From positions 1 to 8,131 of the forward strand of contig CAMZMA010000209.1 in assembly GCA_947311815.1 (NCBI GenBank): a DNA stretch of 8,131 nucleotides. The letters are read 5' to 3'. The translations under genes were made by a program, and so were the position numbers. The DNA is from an uncultured Flavobacteriaceae bacterium. Lineage in GTDB: Bacteria; Bacteroidota; Bacteroidia; Flavobacteriales; Flavobacteriaceae. The notes under the pieces were generated by a model. That model worked only from the letters and a program-made list of their open reading frames with translations. It had not been told where the DNA came from and ran no database searches. Shown here piece after piece: positions 4,749-8,131 of this stretch (positions within the stretch are counted from its first letter, which is position 1; each line of letters begins with the position of its first letter).

Positions 4749-6939
4749 GACTTTCTCCTGTGAACTCAATAATTTTGATATCTAACTTTGAAAATAGTGT
4801 ATTAATTTCAGTGGTTAATAATTCTAAACTAAGAGCTGATCCAGTTGAGCATGGCGCACTAAAATCTAATCCATCACGGTCATGGTTCATGAGTTCATCG
4901 AGCAGGACTTGTGGAACTTTACCGATTAGGGCTGCCGCAATGGTATGCTTGAAAGGGTTTACTCTTTCAGGGATGCCGTCAGAAAATTTGGTGAATTTAT
5001 AGTCGTTTAGTAAATCATAAAACTTTTTGCTGTTTAACCGTGTTGTTTTGATTCTGTCACAAGACAATTGGATAGGTAAAGGGTTTGCTTGTATATCGAA
5101 TTTGATGTGGCTAGTGATTCGGTATGAAGATGCTAGTTTACTAAGGTAAACAATGGCTTTGTGACATGCAATTAGCTGCAAATTAAATAAATCTATGGTT
5201 GGAATGTATTTTCGCTCAATGGCAAAAATAGGGCTAGCCTTCTCGGAGCCCCATGCTTTGCTAAATGCTGTACTGTTTGCATACGTCGTTTTAGAGCCAA
5301 AACGCCGAGCACAAAAGGATAGTTGCTCTATAATAAACAGCTGTGCCTGCTGTAAGTTTATAAAATTAATAATGTGTTCAACCCTGGTTATTCCATGGGT
5401 ATATTGGAAATCTTGATTCATGAGCTGTGCTGTTGAATAAATTTCATTGAGGGTTGCTTTAAGGTGCTTTAAGGATAGCGCATAATTTGAACCAATGTTA
5501 TTTGTTGCTTTTGGTTCTGAAGTTACTGTAGATGCTTTGCTGGTAGCAAAACCAAAATTTCTGGCAGAGCGTTGCAAGCATAGTTGGTACTTTTCATTTA
5601 TGGTTACTGAGTCCACAGGGTAATAGTGTGCTTGAGCACGGAAGTTTGCAGGAATATCTCCTGATAAATAGATCACTTCCATTTCATTAAATATTTCTTT
5701 CGAAAAGTGTAAAGCAGATGATGCACTGATTCGATTTGGAGTGGGAGACTGACCAGGATGGTGCAAGTGAAACTGTTTTGCTAGTTTTTTGCTTTTATCT
5801 AAGCTGTTTTCAAAAGGAAGCTTGTTGTGAGCTAGAGCCTGAGACATCATTTTGGTTAGCGTTAATTCAACCACTGCTTTGGACTTTGGATGGTGGAGGA
5901 TATTGTAACGTAGTGTTTCACTTTTCTTATTAAAGTGACATCCAAAAATGGATTTTAATTGTCGTCCGCTCTCAACTTTCAAGTTCTTGAGTCGCTCTGG
6001 GTTTAGACCAGTGCAGAAGAGTATCAGGTTATATATATATTCAGTTTTATGTTTTGACCGCAGGGACTTTAGGTAGTCTGTAATGGTATGTATGGTTAAG
6101 CGGTTCATGTCCATCACGCTGATAATATTTCTGGAGGCCTGTTGGTTTAGCCTTCCTCGCATTGCTAGCCTATCATCATATGTGGTTAATTTTGATCCAC
6201 CTTTTGGAGCTGCACGGCAGAGAGTTTTTTGTTGGCTTGATTCGGGTTGAGGGTAAGAAACTTGAATATCTGTACCATCTTCAGAATTAACATCTGAAGG
6301 AACTATAAGAACCTCAGGCTTAGAGACTTGTTTTTCAAACGGCTTGTTTTTCCGAACTCCAGCCTCACGCTCCCCCGATATTAATTCAACAAACTTGACC
6401 AATTTTCGTTTGTAGGGGGTACCTTGATCATATAGTTTGAATAATTCTGTTTGATAATATTCGATAAGGGAGATACGAAAAAGCGAAGGGCTGGATAGTG
6501 ATGCTAAACTTAGAAAATTATCTTGTTCTATTTGTAATAGAATATCTCGAGTTGAGTATGCATCTGCGTAATATATAGAAGGGTCAATATCATCTTCTTG
6601 CCTTGAATTAAGTTTAAAAGTTTCCTTGAAAACTTCAATTACACGCTGCTTTATTGTATCGTTTGACCAACACTGCTCATTTAATTTCATGATTGCATAA
6701 AATACGGGATAATCGGTTGCAAGTTTAATCCTTGTATTTTGTTTTTTGTTTGCGGAACTAGCTGGAATATCGAAGAACTCTAATCTCTCTAACTCTTTCA
6801 TTTTAGCTAAATGTTTTTGTGTGGCTGGCGGCTGATAAATATTCAGAAGTTCAGCCTGGCTGCCTGAGTCGCTAGCTGCTGAACAGAGGAAGTTTTGGGC
6901 TTCATAAATAACGTCAAATGGATGTTTGTGCTCATTCAT
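4741..6939 (-). CDS. Recombinase-fold protein apparently lacking catalytic residues
   Basis: This 732-aa protein has no confident family from inspection. Two stretches mimic tyrosine recombinase boxes: ILFCTGLNPERLKNLK (306-321) resembles the TGLRxxEL box with N313 in place of the first catalytic Arg, and NPFKHTIAAALIGKVPQVL (661-679) resembles the HxxRHxxA box with N661 and K664 replacing His and Arg. MNHDRDG (684-690) sits where LGH is expected, and no nucleophile-like tyrosine follows. The N-terminal 250 residues are unassigned, with a low-complexity polar linker (about 195-250). The start overlaps the upstream stop by 4 bp (ATGA), and the end overlaps the active recombinase by 8 bp. I infer an inactive partner that binds DNA or assembles the recombinase synapse. 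It could also be an unrelated helical DNA-binding protein. Confidence 0.75.
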   Translation of the reverse strand: MNEHKHPFDVIYEAQNFLCSAASDSGSQAELLNIYQPPATQKHLAKMKELERLEFFDIPASSANKKQNTRIKLATDYPVFYAIMKLNEQCWSNDTIKQRVIEVFKETFKLNSRQEDDIDPSIYYADAYSTRDILLQIEQDNFLSLASLSSPSLFRISLIEYYQTELFKLYDQGTPYKRKLVKFVELISGEREAGVRKNKPFEKQVSKPEVLIVPSDVNSEDGTDIQVSYPQPESSQQKTLCRAAPKGGSKLTTYDDRLAMRGRLNQQASRNIISVMDMNRLTIHTITDYLKSLRSKHKTEYIYNLILFCTGLNPERLKNLKVESGRQLKSIFGCHFNKKSETLRYNILHHPKSKAVVELTLTKMMSQALAHNKLPFENSLDKSKKLAKQFHLHHPGQSPTPNRISASSALHFSKEIFNEMEVIYLSGDIPANFRAQAHYYPVDSVTINEKYQLCLQRSARNFGFATSKASTVTSEPKATNNIGSNYALSLKHLKATLNEIYSTAQLMNQDFQYTHGITRVEHIINFINLQQAQLFIIEQLSFCARRFGSKTTYANSTAFSKAWGSEKASPIFAIERKYIPTIDLFNLQLIACHKAIVYLSKLASSYRITSHIKFDIQANPLPIQLSCDRIKTTRLNSKKFYDLLNDYKFTKFSDGIPERVNPFKHTIAAALIGKVPQVLLDELMNHDRDGLDFSAPCSTGSALSLELLTTEINTLFSKLDIKIIEFTGESHD

Positions 6940-7847
6940 GATTTTTTACCTAATTTTTGGTATATTAGTTCCCATACTCTTACCATGTTTCCTTCATGTT
7001 GGCTCAGTCTTTCATTGATAAGATCTAATACCTTAGCGTTATCAAGCCCTGCTTTCTGAACAATCGTTTGGAATTGCCATACGCCTTTGGTTCTCCCTGC
7101 AAATTTATTCCAATCTTTGATTGTTATTTTTTCAGAACTGGGTGTGGCGAGATTTTCCTCATGGGTAGGTTGGTGTATAGTATCTACCATTTTTACATCG
7201 GTAGGTGAGGTGGATGTTTCTTCCTTGGGTATTGATAGTTCCACAATATTAATTACCTTATCATCGTTAGGTAAGGCGGATACTTCTTCTTTGGGTATAG
7301 ACTGATCTTCATTGTCCATCATCTTGGTATCGTTTATTGAGGTGGATACATTTTTCTGGCAGAGGCTGACTTTTTTATTGGCAATAAATCTGTTTATTCG
7401 ACGCGAGCAATAAAGATTACAACCCAACAGCTTGTTCAGGTGAGACACAGGGTTACTTATATCGTATGCTTCTTCTATGTGTATTTTTAATGTTTTATTG
7501 TTAATTAACTGATCCTTAATTTCTTTACGGTGGAAATGCGGGCGGTTCGTATGGATATTTTTTAGCAAATTAATTGCCTTGCTGTTTCCCTCCCCTTCAA
7601 TTACTAAAGCTTTTATTTTGTTAAAGCTTTTATTTGCAATGTCAGTTGCCCAAGTTGACTGCGGCTGAATAAGTTCAAATCTACCATTATAGTCAACCAA
7701 AATTGGTATTGGATAAACTAAGATGCTTTCTTCTTTTATTGTTTCGGGAGGTTTCCAGCCTATAATTAATTCAATTTTTATGTCTTGAAACGTGATGGGT
7801 ACTTCAATGTTTGGTGCTATGATTAACGTATTGTTCAAATTGTTCAT
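6936..7847 (-). CDS. Unknown accessory protein, first gene of recombinase trio
   Basis: This 303-aa protein I do not recognise. It has an N-terminal region rich in beta-prone segments (about 1-60), a mixed middle with cysteines at 143, 147 and 163, and then a polar repetitive linker (168-231) made of about three 21-22-residue units, two of which carry SIPKEE. A compact basic C-terminal domain (about 240-303) contains GRTKGVWQFQTIVQKAGL and two predicted helices. The ATG at 7847 has GGAG eight bases upstream. It leads the trio and is joined to the next gene by a 4-bp overlap, so it is probably needed in stoichiometry with the two recombinase-like proteins. An accessory DNA-binding role (as for TnpC-type proteins) is a guess from context. 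Confidence 0.8.
   Translation of the reverse strand: MNNLNNTLIIAPNIEVPITFQDIKIELIIGWKPPETIKEESILVYPIPILVDYNGRFELIQPQSTWATDIANKSFNKIKALVIEGEGNSKAINLLKNIHTNRPHFHRKEIKDQLINNKTLKIHIEEAYDISNPVSHLNKLLGCNLYCSRRINRFIANKKVSLCQKNVSTSINDTKMMDNEDQSIPKEEVSALPNDDKVINIVELSIPKEETSTSPTDVKMVDTIHQPTHEENLATPSSEKITIKDWNKFAGRTKGVWQFQTIVQKAGLDNAKVLDLINERLSQHEGNMVRVWELIYQKLGKKS
7155..7346 (-). repeat. Degenerate tandem repeat coding a protein linker
   Basis: About three units of 63-66 bp repeat in frame within the 303-aa gene. On the + strand the similarity is clearest in TTCTTCCTTGGGTATTGATA and TTCTTCTTTGGGTATAGACT, 66 bp apart, both coding SIPKEE on the minus strand. Unit lengths stay multiples of three, so copy number can change without breaking the frame. 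This suggests a flexible spacer between an N-terminal and a C-terminal domain. Confidence 0.7.
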
Positions 7848-8013
7848 TTTTTATCTCCAGATTTGATTTGTTAGGTGAGTGATAAGAAGTTTAAATTGAG
7901 TAATGCATACGTGTTTGAACAACACAAACCAAATGGTTTATGTGCTATGAAAGCACGCGAGTACATTACTGATTATTACTTTTGGATGAAAAGCCTGTTG
8001 GCTTCACTGAACG
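7848..8013. other. Non-coding upstream region of the trio
   Basis: No supported gene lies here. The 5' leader and promoter of the trio must lie in this stretch or further right, but I found no convincing leftward -35/-10 pair (the best, TTGGTT-17-TATGCA, is weak). It holds two adjacent inverted repeats: AAACCA-AA-TGGTTT (7926-7939) and GTGCT-ATGAA-AGCAC (7942-7956). These could be operators or small hairpins. A GTG-initiated frame beginning at 7875 lacks a ribosome-binding site and runs out into the repeats, so it is not called. Confidence 0.5.
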
Positions 8014-8027
8014 CAATGGTCTATAAT
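7998..8027 (+). promoter_or_regulatory. Possible rightward promoter into the repeat array
   Basis: A perfect -10 TATAAT (8022-8027) lies in the first 38-bp repeat, with TTGGCT (7998-8003, four of six) 18 bases upstream. If used, it would transcribe the repeat array rightward, divergently from the trio. In the next two repeats the -10-like hexamer is TACAAT and no -35 is apparent, so only the first copy is a credible promoter. Confidence 0.4.
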
Positions 8028-8131
8028 CAACCATTAGATTTCTGTTTATCTCAATGGTCTACAATCAACCATTAGATTTCTGTTTGTCTCAATGGCTTAC
8101 AATCAACCATTAGATTTCTGTTTATCTCAAT
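8014..8131. repeat. 38-bp tandem repeat array (3 full copies, continues past window)
   Basis: Three contiguous copies of exactly 38 bp (8014-8051, 8052-8089, 8090-8127) and the first four bases of a fourth at the window end. The unit begins CAATGGTCTAyAATCAACC and continues ATTAGATTTCTGTTTrTCT. Copies differ at only a few bases (position 11 T/C, position 35 A/G, and TC/CT at 7-8 in copy 3). Each unit contains the inverted repeat AATGGT-9 nt-ACCATT (5 bp in copy 3). There are no spacers, so it is not a CRISPR array. The total copy number is unknown. Confidence 0.95.

Noticed and set aside
4749..4769. Upstream TTG start for the tyrosine recombinase
   Set aside because: The AGGAG ribosome-binding site lies downstream of that TTG and is correctly spaced for the ATG at 4748.
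4594..5002. Short rightward frames around the 788-aa/732-aa gene junction
   Set aside because: They are antisense to two overlapping coding genes and show no initiation signals or recognisable protein features.
8001..8012. TTCACTGAA as a fourth operator of the HTH regulator
   Set aside because: The half-site spacing differs from the three 15-bp operators, and only a 9-base palindrome is present, which is easily met by chance.
7875..8075. A 66-aa rightward coding frame from a GTG
   Set aside because: No ribosome-binding site precedes it, and its last third is the 38-bp repeat, whose length is not a multiple of three; it looks like a chance frame.
8014..8131. CRISPR array
   Set aside because: The 38-bp units are contiguous with no unique spacers, and no cas genes are in the window.

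Overview
The window is about 8.1 kb of AT-rich DNA that looks like the edge of a genomic island in a gammaproteobacterium. Position 62 starts an intact tRNA-Glu(TTC) with an encoded CCA end and an apparent stable-RNA promoter. This resembles marine gammaproteobacterial genomes, but genus cannot be judged from sequence alone. Everything to the right of the tRNA is recombination and regulatory machinery; no metabolic genes or clear cargo genes are visible.

Left module (82-2380): a large serine recombinase gene runs leftward into the tRNA. Its last 18 codons are the antisense strand of tRNA-Glu, and the codons just before them are the antisense strand of the tRNA's terminator hairpin. Upstream of it are an 82-aa gene of unknown function and, in its leader, a 24-aa open frame with a strong ribosome-binding site, too short for routine calling. 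One sigma70-type promoter (2055-2082) appears to drive all three. Three copies of an imperfect palindrome (TTCAyyTArrRTGAA-like) cover that promoter: one fills the -35/-10 spacer, one sits at the start site, one lies upstream. A divergent 66-aa Cro/CI-type HTH protein is the natural candidate to bind them. This has the form of a small repressor/operator switch controlling an integrase operon.

Right module (2382-7847): a compact leftward operon of three overlapping genes (303 aa, 732 aa, 788 aa; overlaps of 4 and 8 bp). The last gene is a tyrosine recombinase with a complete catalytic set in its C-terminal half and what looks like a second, degenerate recombinase fold in its N-terminal half. 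The 732-aa protein also looks like a recombinase fold that has lost its catalytic residues. The 303-aa protein is unrecognised and has a repetitive linker. One active recombinase plus a dead relative plus an accessory protein recalls known multi-protein recombinase elements (Tn554 TnpABC, RIT trios, the Tfp-containing strand-biased circularizing elements, Gamma-Mobile-Trio islands), but sizes and order do not let me assign it to one of these.

Right end (7848-8131): a non-coding stretch with two small inverted repeats, a possible rightward promoter, and then the start of a perfectly phased 38-bp tandem repeat array, each unit with an internal hairpin; it is still running when the window stops. 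The island therefore joins two chemically different recombinase systems head to head, their 3' ends separated by a single base at 2381.
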